64,000 nucleotides of DNA from contig WHUX01000031.1 of assembly GCA_015179025.1 (NCBI GenBank), positions 310,001-374,000 of the forward strand, in the 5' to 3' direction. The position numbers and the translations under genes were made by a program. The notes below the pieces were generated by a model that was not told the DNA's origin, searched no databases, and worked only from the letters and a program-made list of their open reading frames with translations. This document shows positions 41,144 through 52,304 of the stretch, one piece after another (position 1 is the first letter of the stretch; the number at the start of each line of letters is the position of its first letter). Origin of the DNA: Terfezia claveryi (Eukaryota > Ascomycota > Pezizomycetes > Pezizales > Pezizaceae).

Positions 41144-42240
41144 TCAAAGACCGCTCCTGCCGGTCAGCCCTTTATATAGGAAACCGAAGAAGACTCCACT
41201 TGGATCCCTATGGGGAGATCCCGATCCTCCCAATCTTTGATGCCGCCGAGGGCAGCCCTTTGCTCGTTGACATCGGAGCAGTCGATGGTGATGTGGCGGC
41301 CGATTTGCGTATGATGGCAGCACCACTGGCATGCCGCTGTGTCAATTCCCAATTTGTAGAGCTATCGCTTCTGAGGCCCCTTATCGGTTCGTAGCCAAGT
41401 ATAGGCTGAAAGGGCATGGCGGTTCCATTCCGATCTCGGACTCCAAAGCCTTTGGATGTTCGTGCTTCGCTTCTGAGTGCCTTAGAAGCTTGTCTGAAGC
41501 TCCCCTCTGTCACCTTTGATGGAGTTAGAGCTGCTTGCCCAGGGCGGTGGCGAAGGCGGCTAGCATGTCGGCTTCCTCTTTTCCTTTGATGCCAATGTGA
41601 GAGGGAGCCCAAGGGATGGAGGTATCGTATTGATGTAAGTGCCGCGAATAGTTGGGCTATCTTGGATTCGATCCCACTCCTCGCCGGCTCTCCTTGGAGA
41701 TGCTGATAGCAGTGGCTATTGCTACAGCAGAGTCGGATAGCATAGCGAGCATGCTGTTGTCGTTATATATGTTCTCGGAGGCTTAAGAGGATAGCTAGGC
41801 GTTCCGAATCTGAGACTGTAGACCCTTCTCTCAAAATACTCGTGTCAAGGAGGGTTGCCCCTCCAATCTATGAGAAACGGGCTGAAGCCGTATGAACCTC
41901 CCCTTCCGGGACCGTCTGTAAAGCATATCCGCAAGCCTTCCTCTAGCATATTGCCTCTCTTGACTGCCCAGCCTTCTAAGGATGTCGAATATGCGTATGC
42001 GTTTGACGGCTCGTATAAGATGCGGGGAATGATACTGCTAGGAGTACGTGTGGTACAATCTCCGAAGCTGAGGAGGTAGAGATCCGATGGGGTTGCAGTG
42101 TTGAAAGCGGAGGTGATCGGGTGTTGAATGAGTTGGAGAAAAAAACTGTTCGAACTGCCCTGCACCCATCTTGCAGAGAGGTCATGTAGTTTGCACTCTA
42201 GGGATTCCACATCGGCTATGGGACCTAGTCTGGTTTATGG
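41144..42240 (-). mobile_element. LINE relict, ORF2 3' half
   Basis: Contains the Cys/His tail (C-Q-W-C-C-H-H-T-Q near 41320), the conserved K-D-W-E-D-R-D-L-P-I segment (~41225), an RNase H remnant around 41520-41830 and a connection-region frame (41845-42210, E-E-G-L-R-I-C-F-T-D-G). Frames are broken several times. No 3' tail is seen on its left side. Confidence 0.75.
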
Positions 42241-42283
42241 GACCTAGTTTCTCCTTGGAACTGCTATGATATGCGCTGCATAT

Positions 42284-42833
42284 TTTAGCGGTACCAGGCC
42301 TGCCCACCGAGGTAGCCAAGCCCGCAGAGCCAAGCCCGCTCTCCCACTCCTTGGCAGAGTCCCAGAAATCGTATAAATACCCCTCTTCCCCCATTCCTTC
42401 CTCTCTTCTTCTTCTCTCTCCAGTGCCCAGCCACCTCGCATCCAACAGGTCTGCTAACGCCTCGAGCTCCGCGGTATTAAGTTACCGGCTGGCTACCGAC
42501 TCAGTACCCGAAGAAGCCACCCCGCTTTCAATGGGTCTGCTAACAACTCGTGGTTGACGTTGAGTAAGGATGGGAAGTGGGGAAACGAACATAAAAGTTT
42601 GTGCGATTGACCCAAAAAGTGGATCTCAGTGTAGAGTGTCTTTCTTTTGTTATCAAGAGACCTAAACAGGTATGAGATGTGGAAGCTCAGGTTTGCATAA
42701 GTAGAATCTTAATGGAAAGGGGAGTCGTATGGGAATGGAGGAAGAAAGAGAACGGAACCTGTGCTATGAAGTTCATCACCTTGACGTTGGTGCGCAGGCT
42801 CCCTATATCAAATAGGGTCTAAGAAGAACTTCA
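42284..42833 (+). mobile_element. Short member of the AGCCAAGCCCGCT family
   Basis: The 5' block has CCAAGCCCGC repeats, CTTGGCAGAGTCCC, a TATA-like GTATAAATACCCC (~42371) and a polypyrimidine stretch. GGTCTGCTAACGCCTCGAGC and CCGGCTGGCTACCGACTCAG follow. The 3' block ends in TGAAGTTC...CCCTATATCAAATAGGG...GAACTTCA (42777-42833). Near-identical copies lie at 52305-52892 (-), 57276-57817 (+) and 63640-64000 (+, cut by the window). No coding frame. Confidence 0.8.
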
Positions 42834-43099
42834 TTATGTATTTAGTTAATTGTTTTACAGAAGATATTTAACATATAACAATATTATTTATCCATTATTA
42901 TGTATCAAATAGATCGTGATTATCTTGCAACCTTCTCCTCCACTGCAAGCATTCTTCATCTAAAACCTCATGAGGGTAACTCCAATTAACTGACAGCACC
43001 TGTATTCTATTTCCTTCAGCTGTTCCATGGCCCCCGCGAGAAAATTAAACTCGCGAAAGGCCTGGGCGACGCGGGAGAATACAGAATGGCCGGGCCACC

Positions 43100-43640
43100 T
43101 GCTATTAGAATGCCGTTCATTCCATCGTTCATTCCACCCATACCTACCTTGCTATACCACTTGCATCGGCTTACACTCATATGGCGTGCTTGATACCTTG
43201 CTCGCACTCATATCGTGGCTTCATGGCGTGCTATACCACTTGCAATAGCTCGCACTCATATGCATGCTTCCTGCCTAGCCATACGGCTCGCAGCGGCTTG
43301 CACATCATATGGCGTGCTTCACGACATTATTCACACATATGGTGTGCTTCATGCCTAGCTATACGGCTTGCAACGGACATGTCCTTCTTCTTCTTCTTCT
43401 CCTTCTCCTTTAGATGTGCGTTTATACATGCATATATATCTCGTATATATTCCTACTTGTTCGAGTTAACTAAGTCTATCACTACATCACTTCACTACAA
43501 TACAATACATGCACTCACTGCATATTCGAACGTCTTCTTCATATTCATCTCTCTGCTGTGACCATCTCGCTCTATTCATACCTTCCTTCGTTGGACACTT
43601 GGATCTCTCCGCTCGCCTATCGCTATACCTGCGAGTTTTC
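43100..43640 (+). mobile_element. Solo-LTR-like repeat (ATTAGAATGCCG family)
   Basis: Starts TATTAGAATGCCGTTCATT. Contains repeated CATATGGCGTGCTT-type blocks, a CTTCTTCTTCTTCTCC stretch and CATATATATCTCGTATAT. It ends near CACTTGGATCTCTCCG, which matches the end of the copy at 58448-58983. No duplication is clear at its ends. Confidence 0.6.
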
Positions 43641-43649
43641 GAAATGAGG

Positions 43650-44662
43650 TTTACGGTATCTTGATAATTTCAATGATGTGGTTGTCGGGTGAGCTCATTA
43701 ACTCGAACTAGACAGAGCATCTGTCTACCAGATGCTTAACGTGTCAGTATGCAAGTGTGAGTACCTCGCACAAGAGGTCCACGGCATGCCTTACCACTGG
43801 CAGTGCCTATACTTACCACTCATCCACTCGGGATACCCCCCTTTTCCGTCTCCTTTTCTTTCAGCATACCTAACCGTATGGTTAAGTGAAGTTAAACAAA
43901 GAGGGTGAATTGCGGGGGGGGGGAATGATCACCCTCACTCCCACCCCCGTATGGTTAGGTGTGGTGAAAAAAAAAAGGGCAAACATAAAAAGTAAAAAAA
44001 AAGGGGTCAGTCACAGCATTTCTCTATATATGTTCTGGTCCGTTGCGGAATTGCAGGGCCGTTCCAGAATAGCATATATGTGCACCCTGGGCAATGCTTG
44101 AAGGAAAATTGAGTAAAAACTGAGTCCGTTATGTTATTGAAACTCTGCTTGCTCAAACCTCTACTTTCTCAATCAAACCTCATATTTCACTACGAGAAAT
44201 TTCATGATACCTCTCATTAATTGTACTATGGGTCTTGTTCTTTTCTACATACTGTAAAGTAGAATGAACATGTACGTAATATCAAATACATCATGCTCCA
44301 AAACCACTCGTTTACCATGTACTTGAATTGGATTTTAGGGAATTACTTCTCAAAGGTCAACCGAGATTTACTACTTATTGTATGCAAATACCCTTCAAAC
44401 TTAGAACGTGCAGTACCAGGGAATGCTTCAATTGCATTTCGAGATGGAGCAGAACCTGGGGAGTGAAACTTATCCAACTCAATACCACCATTATCTTACT
44501 GCAGCTGACATTATGGTAAGAGTGGGAATGTCGCGGGTATGCAACGCGGGTATGTTCCGTCGAAGAGTAGTATTGCTGTGTTGCAATGAAGATAATATTT
44601 ACGGACTACTTGAAAGTTTCACTTCCGGAATGGACTGGATCCTGCAACGACCAGAACATATA
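43650..44662. other. Unassigned sequence
   Basis: Only short frames up to 92 codons. It includes a possible MITE end CCGTATGGTTAGGTGTGGTG at about 43947-43966 and its partial inverse near 43870. Confidence 0.3.
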
Positions 44663-45030
44663 CATCCTCTTCTCACTTCTTTTTAAAAATACTCATTACT
44701 CCTATTCGATTCCAGTTAAGGGGATCATGAGGAGCCACTCAGAAACCCGGGTGGATTCATGACAAGGAAAATTAATCTGCCATGTCCAGTGACTATGTAC
44801 GAGGAACGAATAGGTAACACACGACTCATGTGCCAATAGGGGAAAAAGTACGGAGCAAAGCGAGTCAACTGCGTACAAGCAGGCAAAACCAAGATGCGAA
44901 TAGGTTCAGGTGAGGCGGGACCCCCCCCCCCCATACTGTCACTAACCAAATGGCCCCGAGAAGCCCGAACCCCCCCCCAAAAAAGAAAAAACAGGGAACC
45001 TCAATGGCGGTTATATAAACTCAAAACTCC
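44663..45030 (-). mobile_element. 5'-truncated LINE 3' UTR
   Basis: TTTTTAAAAATACTCATTAC, then the second stem (decayed), CCACTCAGAAACCCGGGTGG (first stem, one mismatch) and a CATACTGTCACTAACCAAAT block, which matches the 3' UTR of the intact LINE (about 31097-31115). ORF2 is not reached. Confidence 0.7.
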
Positions 45031-45608
45031 AGGGCCTATACACCAGAAAGTCCGCCTCTCTCTCTCTATCTATATTCTCCTATCACCCACATATATATGT
45101 AGATCAGAAAAATCAAATCTTACGCCTCGAGCTAAACAACACTGGTCTTCCTACCAAATAAACAATATTAAACATGATTGAGAGGTTTAAAACCAAGGAT
45201 TGGGGAACCCATATATGGTATAAACCACATAGAATAGCGTTAAGATTCTACTATTTTTGCCCAAAATATCAAATTAGCAGCATTATTATTTCATAGTAGT
45301 TTTAAACGCTTCGAAGAGCACTTCAAGAGGGTCAAACTTAAGGACTGCGAGGGGAGGACTTTCTCTTGAAGTGGCATAGGCCCATTGTAGCAGGGCAGAA
45401 ATAAAATGTAGGGGGAATTGTACTGCTTCTAATTTCTCTTGCCGGTAGGACTCTAGACGGTGACCAGAACGCCGGCATAATCTGGAAGGTCAGTTAACTC
45501 CCCACTGAACCATACCGTGCACCTTTCAGCGCATACACAGTAAATCCACTGAAGATTTATTCTGTCGGGACATTGTTCTTGAAAATGAAGGAATATATTT
45601 TCAGGCAA
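45031..45608. other. Unassigned AT-rich sequence
   Basis: No frames or element ends recognised. Confidence 0.3.
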
Positions 45609-46080
45609 GTTAACAAAAGATATGTGGGGATATCTTGTTAGGCAGCGGCGGCGGCGGCGGCGGCGAGCACGGGTGCACAGCAGATCTCTAGTAATATACC
45701 TACTAAAGTGGATGGAAATACGGGAAGTGGGTAATAGAACTAAGAGAATAATAATGCGAGTGAGAACGATGCGAATTGAGGACTTGCTTAATTAATTAGA
45801 AAATGCAGTTCCGGAGCAGTGTCCATACAAATGGAAGTTCAGGGTAAGAGAACGCATGGATTGTAAGAAAATACAAGAAATGCGAGCGACGATCCAACGA
45901 TCAACATGATCAACCCAAACATACATATGTGCGAAAATAATGGCAGCAATATTAGTGCGATAATGATGACGTGAGTAGATGGCCTTGCCGGTGGGTAATC
46001 CTGATGGCTTCGCCGGTGGATCATTCAGGGTAACGGGTGAATAATCCAGATAGCGGGTGTGCCAGATGTGCGTTTCAATA
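45609..46080 (-). mobile_element. Decayed copia-family solo LTR
   Basis: Its complement begins with AAACGCACATCTGGCACACC, follows the copia LTR order (TTAAGCAAGTCCTCAATTCG, TTCTCACTCGCATT, CCGCTGCCTAACAAG) and ends near CTTTTGTTA. The first bases (TATTGAAAC for TGTTGGAAC) show G-to-A changes. A (GCC)7-like run at about 45646-45666 is expanded compared with the intact LTR. No target duplication found. Confidence 0.8.
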
Positions 46081-46111
46081 CCCCCCCAATTTTTTATTTT
46101 ACTTCTACCCC

Positions 46112-46400
46112 ATACGGTCACGGGCGGTGAAAGAAATGGGTATTGCCCCCCCAACCCCCTTACCTCAACAACGTAGTAGGAATAGAGGTGGGGGAGAGTA
46201 AGCTTTGCTTTAGTCGTCACCCGCTTGTTATTATAATTATATGATTACCCTCTTTCTGTCACCTCCCTGCCCCCCTCCGTTTCTCCCACCTTTTCTTAAA
46301 AACATATGAAGTTGGTGACAGCTAGGGAGTTATAGCTTAAATGTAAAGTTAAAAATGGTTCTCTCACCGTGCCTTTCACCACACCTAACCGTGCAAGAAC
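46112..46400. mobile_element. Possible MITE with GGTGAAAG ends
   Basis: ACGGTCACGGGCGGTGAAAG at about 46115 faces CTTTCACCACACCTAACCGT at about 46374 as an imperfect inverted repeat enclosing ~250 bp. A related end is near 43950. No frame inside. Confidence 0.45.
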
Positions 46401-46899
46401 ACGGGGCAAGGGGGTGTATGTGAAGTTCCCGTCTGTATGGTCACCAGGTAGTCTGGGTGAAATTTCGGTACTGGTTGTTGTGGTTCCTTACCCTGGTCGT
46501 TGGGGTTTTTGGCTGTGTCTCAGCATCCGGTGGGACCGGGGAAAGCTGGCCTTGGTATCTCGCCGCCGCTGCCTAGAATTCCGATATACTGAACTGGATG
46601 TTGAGTATCTCTCTGAATAGACCTGCTATGGAATGGATGTGTTAGCGCCGTCAGTCTAGGTAGCTTCCCTTAGGTGGACTGGCCTGTTGCCTATTCGCTG
46701 GTCCTTCGGTGGTGGTGGCGCTGTAGCGCTATCGTATCTGTTGATAGAGGGTGGCTTCGGATGCCCAGCGTGTGCCAGGGTATCTGCTCTTCTACCCTTG
46801 TAATTTGTTATTCTCATGGCTCAGGGATGGTCTGTTGGTGATGTGGCAGTTCTCCCGGTTCTCTTCGGTTGTTGGTGCTGCTCGCATTAGTGTCACGCG
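46401..46899. other. Unassigned sequence
   Basis: A frame at 46369-46620 (+, 83 codons) has no recognisable motif. Confidence 0.25.
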
Positions 46900-48480
46900 C
46901 TCAAGGAGGGTTTGCATGAGGACGGATTGAGTGGGCAAAAGCCTCAAACGAGGAGGAGGGGATCGTGAGAGTTGTTCTCCCCTGAGATCTGTGCCAAGCC
47001 AAAGGGAAAGCTAGCGAGCTCCTCCAAGGGGAAAAACACCTTTGGGAATCACAGTGAACTCTGCCCTCACACTCCACTACGCCCTCAGGTTCGACCATCA
47101 AATATGCAAACGAGCAACAAGAGCAGACACTCTCCACAAAACCATGCTTAATTAGACACGGTAACAGCAATAAAGCGTCAGTCCCAAAGCACTCAGATCC
47201 CTATAGGTATTCCGCTGCACTCAGACTCATCTGTACATGGGGAGCTGAAATATGTCACGGACTATCAGTCTCGTTGACCACCGACGAGGAGACATGGGGG
47301 ATACATGGCACGATTGGAATATGGGACTCCGTAAGATCACAGGGGCCTACTACCGCAGCTCTCACACGAACCTACGATGGATGTCTAACATAGAACTCAT
47401 AGAATCCAAGTTCCTCGGTTTCGGGGCCACCTGGGCCACACGAGCCATAGCCCAACATTCGCGAAGCAATCCTACATCCTGCCAGCTCCTCCCATCCCTG
47501 CCCCATCTCCTCTGCATTCAACCTCACCATGACGGAGCTGGGCCAACTCAGCCTTGGAGAAATCTTCAAATTCACGATAACCTACACAACCTACAAACAG
47601 ACATGGGTTCTAGGGAAAGGAAATCTGGGCAGCCAAGCTGGATTATCTGTTGGATGAGAGTTGGAGACTATGCTTATAGATGGTACCGGACGCGACGGGT
47701 ATACTGCCTCAGCCATCCATTCACACTACTGCCGCACTGACCCACCGTCAACTTCGGGTTCCCACCTCGGCGACCTAGCCACCGTAGCAGCTACGGAGAG
47801 ACAAACCATTCACCTGGCCTTCGAAAACTGAAATTTTATCCGACTCCATTGCCGCCATCCAAATAACCATCACATCTCAGCAGATTAGTTTCCCCACTCA
47901 GCCATCAAGATTAGGATTGCCGAACTATTGGAAGTACGAGAACAGGACACATCCATCTATTGTGTCCACTCACACAAAGGGATTACGGGAACACCCGGAT
48001 AGCAGCCTTAAAATCCCCCCTAGGCCAAATCCCCTTCAGCTCTCGTAGAGTCACAGAGGGCGGCATCCGACAACACTGCAAATCATTAAGAAGCGAGATA
48101 CGCACAGAACCAGAATTTAATATCACAAGAACAGAATGAAACATACAAGCCATCTCCGCCTTCACTTGGCTTCGCATTCATTGTGGTTTCCAAAAACACA
48201 TGGCTCCAAATATTAAGAAATCCACCGCAGAAGATTGCCCCCATTGCCGCGACATAGAGAATGGCCATCACATCGTCTTCAAGTACCCAGAAATACACCA
48301 GTTTGAGATCCCTCCTATGAACCGTAAGAGATTGGGAAGATTTAGTCCGAGCTGTCCTTACGTACATATTCGCTGGATTGGCAGATTAACTTGTCTCAGT
48401 CCTGAATCCACTCGGGTTTCCAGAAAGCTTTCAATGAACCCTTCACTGGGTTTTCATGTAAGTAATTTGTATATAAAGAA
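46900..48480 (+). mobile_element. Plus-strand LINE relict with ORF2 3' half
   Basis: Recognisable pieces in order: A-L-R-S-L-Y and C-T-W-G-A-E (~47190-47250), L-R-K-I-T-G-A-Y-Y-R-S-S-H (~47330), W-A-T-R-A-I-A (~47440), RNase H remnants (~47660-48000) and C-P-H-C-R-D-I-E-N-G-H-H-I-V-F-K near 48236. These match the thumb-to-tail segment of the intact ORF2. A decayed 3' tail (GCAGATTAACTTGTCTCAG, CACTCGGGTTTCC) spans 48380-48480. Frames are heavily broken. Confidence 0.8.
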
Positions 48481-48559
48481 CAAAAAAGACTCCAGTAGAA
48501 TTCTGGAGTCCGTTCACCCACCTAGAGAATTTAAATTCAGAACTCGCACACACATTTTG

Positions 48560-48900
48560 ACATACCAGGTATTCTGCCTCTGTATTGGTGGGGGCAGACC
48601 TCAGTCAGGCCTCTGGGGGTCATCTGGCATTAGCCGACAAATGGTATCAGGGGATTACGTCTCACTCTTCTTTGGTTTCTTAAGGCAAATTTCCCGTTTT
48701 GCTTTTGGCTCTTGAGTTTATATCGATATTTATATTTGTCGCTGCCCTTTGTCTTTTGAGTTTTGTTACCGCGGTACATAGGCTCCGGCCTGGCAGATTA
48801 ACTTGCCTTGTCCTGAATCTACCCGGGTTTCCGGGTGGCTCCTCATGGTCCCCTTACTGGGACTGAATAGGAGTAGTGAGATAATTTTTTTCTTTAAATT
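48560..48900 (+). mobile_element. Second plus-strand LINE 3' end
   Basis: A C-terminal relict (L-F-F-G-F-L, ~48667) is followed by the 3' UTR marker ACATAGGCTCCGGCCTGGCA, the first stem (ACCCGG/CCGGGT, 48820-48838), the second stem GGTCCC/GGGACT (48847-48864) and GAATAGGAGTAGTGAG leading into a T/A-rich end. Confidence 0.8.
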
Positions 48901-49029
48901 GAAGACCCCACGGATTTGAACTTAGACAGCTAAAGTATTTGTACTTTGTAGGGTATATGCACTATTGATTAGTGGCAAGGACAAAATCAGGGTAAACACA
49001 GAATATGGTATGTTTTTTGGTTTTCTTTT

Positions 49030-49420
49030 TTTTTTAAAAAAAATAAAATAAGTACTCCTTTGCGGCCCCGGCTGGGGGTCCATGATGGGTTACAGTTATT
49101 TCACAAATAAAGCAAAGCAGCAAGACTTAGGTTAGGTATCATGAGTAAGAGATCCAAATCCAAGGAGTTAGAAGGAAAAGGGTTTTCAAATGTCATGAGT
49201 GAGTAAATAGAATGCATCAAAACAAAATAGTATGGGTAAGGCACCTGACAAGAGGTGCCTGTATAAAAGGCAAAAAATGCCCCCACTGCATCGCAAATCT
49301 TCCCGTCCTCCTCTTCTACCCATATCGCTTGGTCCAGGCATTTTTAATAATGTAAGTAGGCTAGTGGGGCTCTTTTGTAAGTGAAATATGGACATGAGAA
49401 GGTCATGCAATTCTCATCCT
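49030..49420 (-). mobile_element. Short LINE 3' end
   Basis: T/A-rich tail, AAGTACTCC and a second stem GGCCCC/GGGGTC (49063-49080). The first stem is not visible. At about 49240-49345 the ORF2 terminus is recognisable (A-I-W-V-E-E-E-D-G, A-F-F-A-F-Y-T-G). 5'-truncated. Confidence 0.7.
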
Positions 49421-49559
49421 CGGAGGGGCGATGGCAGAAGCGGTATTCGCTGGAGTCGATTTTGGAGGTGTGATGCAACAGAATATTGTCAGTCGAGAAC
49501 CAGCTACGTGGATCGTAGCACCACTCAATGCCTACCCAGCACCTTGAACCGATACATAA

Positions 49560-49868
49560 AGGTATGAGTAAGGACAGATTCAGTAGGAAAAATAAGAATA
49601 TGGCACTATCTCCCTCTTATTCAATCCCAAAGGATGGTGCAAACGAGTATTGATCGCCAGGTGACTCCGAGAGGCCTGAAGCCCATGCCTAAGGAAAACA
49701 GAAATAACAAGCTGTTTAAAATCGAATTTCCATAGAATCTCAAGGACTACCCCTCCCGGCCAATCGTCTGTAAAGGAAAATGAAAAGGCTTATACGCTTC
49801 CCATTCATCCCCGTCCTCCTCAAGGACTCCTCTGGGATCCATATGGCATGATCGAGGTCCTCCCAATC
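49560..49868 (-). mobile_element. LINE relict, 3' part before a nested insertion
   Basis: 3' UTR and ORF2 terminus, ending in GAGGTCCTCCCAATC. The sequence continues at 50969 beyond the inserted LINE. Confidence 0.75.
49854..49868. repeat. 15-bp target-site duplication of a nested LINE
   Basis: GAGGTCCTCCCAATC is repeated at 50969-50983. Confidence 0.93.
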
Positions 49869-50240
49869 TTTTTTTTTTTTTTTTTTTTAAATACTTAGTA
49901 CTCCTATGCAGCCCCAATGGGGGGCTATGAGGAGCCACACGGAAATCCGGTGGATTCAAGGGTAAGGCCAGTTAATCGGCCAGACCCACGCGAAATATAT
50001 ACAAAGACAAATGAGGACTGTAAAAGAGGCGAGACCCCATACTGTCATTAACGGACTAGCCGATGGCCCGAAGACCTGACTGAGCCTCGACCCCAACTTG
50101 AAAGATGAACTAAGATAAAAGACTGATAAAGGGACTGTAAAGGAAGAACTGAACTGTCCTGTAATGTGGACTGAAAAGATAACACGCTAAGGGAATTCGT
50201 AAGTGAAAAGTGTACTAATGATAGCGGAACTGGAATTGAA

Positions 50241-50745
50241 CTAAGTGAGCTCCTTGTATAGAAACCCGAAGAAGGCCTCCGTGGCCTCGTAATCCTCTTC
50301 TCCTTCCTTTCTCCAATCCGCCTTGTCGAGCTCTTCCCAGCTGCGCCTTGTCCCCAACAGGGCTCTCCGGTGTCGGTCGAAACGTGGACAACTGAATACA
50401 ATGTGTTCTCCAGTCTCAGTGGGGTGTCCACACGTGCATTCCGCTGAAGCTGCTTTGCCGATGTGGTGTAGCCAGCTCTTTTGTGGGCCTCTGTTCGTTC
50501 GCGTCCACGTAAAGGCTGAGAGGGCATGTCGGTTCCATTCCGTTCTTCTGGATCCGTAACCGGCTTTTGTTCTTTCTTCTTTGCGGATGGCTTTCGAGGA
50601 TGCACGGAGACCCCCTTCTGTGCCAGTCCAAATGTGGCCTCTTACTGCTCCTAGATGGGACTGGAAACAGGCAATCCGGTCCGCTTTTTCGTTCCCCGGG
50701 ATCCCGAGGTGGCCTTTGACCCATGCTAGCTGGAGGCACAAACGG
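50241..50745 (-). pseudogene. Truncated LINE ORF2: RNase H end and Cys/His tail
   Basis: Starts inside RNase H (W-V-K-G-H-L-G-I-P-G-N-E-K-A-D-R) and is open to the normal terminus (E-A-F-F-G-F-L-Y-K-E-L-T). It includes C-T-C-G-H-P-T-E-T-G-E-H-I-V-F-S-C. It is close to the intact LINE and has no stop, so it is a young truncated copy. The frame reads on upstream to 50798 through non-LINE sequence. Confidence 0.85.
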
Positions 50746-50968
50746 GGGGGATCTTCCATCAGGACATGCCCTGATGGTGTGTTAAGTCCTTCCGGCATTG
50801 CTGTCGGAGGTCAACATTGATTTTTCGACCTAGGGCACAACTTGCCCTTACCCCTTTCGGGGTCCCCTCGGAGGTATTAGCGGCGACGGGGTGGACGGGC
50901 ACTGTTATTCTCCGCCGGGCTGTCCCCGGCCTTGCCGCTGGGGAGAGAAAAACTGCCCTACTCCACCA
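50741..50968 (-). ncRNA. Hairpin-rich segment fused to the LINE 5' end
   Basis: On the minus strand this holds five consecutive perfect hairpins: GCCGGG/CCCGGC, ACCCC-GAAA-GGGGT (GNRA-type loop), AGGGC/GCCCT, a GGTC/GACC pair, and CCATCAGG/CCTGATGG. It resembles a structured RNA copied into the LINE by template switching. I cannot name the RNA. It could also be plain genomic sequence picked up otherwise. Confidence 0.4.
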
Positions 50969-51900
50969 GAGGTCCTCCCAATCCCTAATGCTGCCGAGGG
51001 CCCTCCTTTGCTCGTTGCAAAATCGGGCAGTCGAAGACGATGTGCCGACCGTCCTGTGTGTGGTGACCGCACTGGCATGTGCTGTTGTCTGCTGTCTTGA
51101 TATACCTAATGCAGCGAGTATTTTTGGGAGCCTCGGTCGGTGCGTAACCAATATCCTCTGAGAGGGCATGGCGGTTCCATTCCGATCTCCGTACCCAATA
51201 TCCCGGAGCGGTTTTTTTGTGCGGATCTCTGTGCTTTGGAGAACTCTCTAATGTCTCCCTCGCTGACTACCCACTCCTGGACGGAAATTAATCCTAGAGC
51301 TGACACGAAGGCAGCGAGCTTATCTGCCTCCACGTTTCCTTTCATACCTATGTATGTGAGAGCGGATCCACCAGATACAGGTGTCAAAGGAGTTGCTATC
51401 TCGTTCCGCTAGGAGCTCTGCCAGCTCAATGCCGATGCCGCTCCTTGGTGGCTGGATACCTGGGGAAATATTGATGGCTGCTGAGATAGCGGAGGAGGAG
51501 TCTGAAAGGATGGCAACCATCGATGTCGTTGTGTGGTTTGAAGGCGAGGACTATGACCTTGTAGTTCTGCGTCGGCTACTGGTGATTCCTCCCCTACAGT
51601 AGTTATGAGTATCCCGTTGACGTTGGGTTTCCCCTGCCTCCTTGGCACAGAAGGCTGAGGCGGGGTGATTTGCTCTCCCTGTGCCATCAGTGTAACATAA
51701 ACGCCATCCCTCCTTCTGCATTCGTGAGTGCTTTGCCGCCCATTTTCTGTTATCTGATGAGTATCGATCTGACGGCTCTAGTACTAGGCTGCTCGGGGTA
51801 ACCCTGTCGGCGTTACCGTAGGAGTATTGGGAAGGTTTCGAGGGGGAGGCGGAGTGAAACGCGGCGATAATATGGTCCCTGCAGCTCTACTGAATCTGGC
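50969..51900 (-). mobile_element. LINE relict, continuing upstream of the nested insertion
   Basis: From the second target copy: R-A-L-G-S-I-R-D-W-E-D, a Cys/His tail with shifted frames, then RNase H pieces (51320-51520, A-I-L-S-D-S-S-S-A-I-S-A-A near 51500) and a Y-T-D-G-like region near 51690. Same orientation and subfamily as 41144-42240. Confidence 0.75.
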
Positions 51901-52033
51901 AAATACAAGGCAGGAAACCAATCATACATGTAAACATTTATACAATTTTGAGTGGCAGAATATGTAGGTATATGATATTACAGTTGATGATCATACCATT
52001 TTCATGTAAATGTGGCGCAGAGTGGCGGTCAAG

Positions 52034-52189
52034 CTAGTCTGGCTTGCATCAATCGGACAGTCACAGCGTATAATCAGTGCACATAGTACCGTAGTCATTT
52101 CTATCTATTTATTTGTGAGTCACTCGGCGGAAAAAGGGGGTAACCTGACTAGCACTGCTAGTTAGGTTGCAACTTGCCAACCAGACCAA
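52034..52189. mobile_element. Degenerate MITE with GTCTGG-type ends
   Basis: TAGTCTGGCTTGCATC at about 52035 faces TTGCCAACCAGACCA at about 52175, an imperfect inverted pair about 155 bp apart. A further palindrome (CTAGCACTGCTAG) lies inside. Confidence 0.55.
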
Positions 52190-52304
52190 CATTTACCAGG
52201 AGTAGTAATCATTTTATGTGTTTTGTTTTGTGAAACATAACAAGTAGTAGTGCAACGAGACTAAAGAATAGTTCTATTGTATGATCACCAAGCTATGTAC
52301 ATGA

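Larger units (their letters stand above)
49869..50968 (-). mobile_element. 5'-truncated LINE with chimeric 5' end
   Basis: 1.1 kb insertion bounded by the 15-bp duplication. A-tail at 49869-49888, second stem AGCCCC/GGGGCT at 49910-49926, 3' UTR as in the intact LINE, then ORF2 from its end back to RNase H. LINE similarity stops at about 50740. The remaining ~228 bp up to the target duplication is unrelated, GC-rich and full of perfect hairpins. Confidence 0.9.

Noticed and set aside
48903..48965. tRNA-like sequence on the minus strand (GTTCAAATCCG)
   Set aside because: A B-box-like motif and a long stem are present, but acceptor and T stems do not pair and no A box is evident.
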